Below, piece after piece: positions 43,795 to 43,859 of a stretch of 43,859 nucleotides of DNA (within the stretch, counting starts at the first letter, position 1; each line of letters starts with the position of its first letter). Where the stretch lies: assembly GCA_017471505.1 (NCBI GenBank), contig JAFUTC010000003.1, positions 1 through 43,859 of the forward strand, read 5' to 3'. The position numbers and the translations under genes were made by a program. Source of the stretch: Alloprevotella sp. Lineage in GTDB: Bacteria > Bacteroidota > Bacteroidia > Bacteroidales > Bacteroidaceae. The notes under the pieces are model-generated. The model was not told where the DNA came from, searched no databases, and worked only from the letters and a program-made list of their open reading frames with translations.

Positions 43795-43859
43795 TGAGGC
43801 GGCGACCTACTCTCCCACCCGGCGGGGCAGTACCATCGGCGCGACCGGGCTTAACTTCT
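43795..43859 (-). rRNA. rrf: 5S ribosomal RNA, 3' part (partial)
   Basis: The minus strand reads AGAAGTTAAGCCCGG, CGCCGATGGTACTGC and GGGAGAGTAGGTCGCCGCC, the conserved 3' half of Bacteroidales 5S rRNA. The 5' half lies beyond the window edge. Its orientation shows that the rRNA operon is transcribed towards the phage mosaic. Confidence 0.93.

Overview
The window looks like a chromosomal segment of a Bacteroidales bacterium, with a Prevotella/Bacteroides-like flavour; I cannot fix the genus from the sequence. The reasons are a type III glutamine synthetase, the cluster guaB - two SurA-like foldases - OstA-like protein - mutL - OmpA, a large secreted subtilase with a T9SS-like tail, and repeated promoter boxes of the Bacteroidetes type (TTTG, about 19-20 nt, TAnnTTTG). 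The right end runs into the 3' part of a 5S rRNA gene on the minus strand, so the window stops at the downstream edge of an rRNA operon.

Region 1 (1-16.2 kb) holds independent housekeeping and transport units separated by clear hairpin terminators: a partial Vat/CatB-type acetyltransferase, the secreted subtilase, glnN, a PMCA-type Ca2+ ATPase, a DUF3737 beta-helix protein, a TerB/J-domain protein, a phosphohexomutase, a RelA-type (p)ppGpp synthetase with a degenerate hydrolase domain, and a small conserved protein. Region 2 (16.3-26.3 kb) is a tight plus-strand envelope and housekeeping operon: guaB, two parvulin foldases, an OstA-like protein, mutL, an OmpA-family protein and an SDR. Region 3 (26.3-31.5 kb) begins with an exactly 21-bp-phased repeat array and a palindrome, followed by a phosphoethanolamine transferase, a HAD hydrolase, an AsmA-like protein and a small exported protein.

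Region 4 (31.6-35.3 kb) is an AT-rich two-gene insertion: a PLD-nuclease/SF2-helicase/DUF3427 protein and a Nudix hydrolase 11 bp downstream, with the look of a genome-defence or nucleic-acid-repair module. An ABC exporter and a TIGR04076 protein follow (35.4-37.6 kb).

Region 5 (37.6-43.7 kb) is the most unusual part. It is a decayed mosaic of a Mu-like/contractile-tail prophage: a gp36-like protein, a coiled-coil structural protein, a tape-measure N-terminus, a baseplate-like N-terminus and C-terminal scraps of other phage genes. Four copies of a small exported protein family resembling DUF6150 are interleaved with it. The three intact copies each carry their own promoter, whose -7 box ends exactly 4 nt before the ATG, so they should make leaderless mRNAs. 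The fourth copy lost its 5' end at the edge of a roughly 220-bp non-coding element that occurs twice in direct orientation. I read this as moron-type cargo accumulating in a degraded prophage next to an rRNA operon. It is the best candidate in the window for something undescribed.
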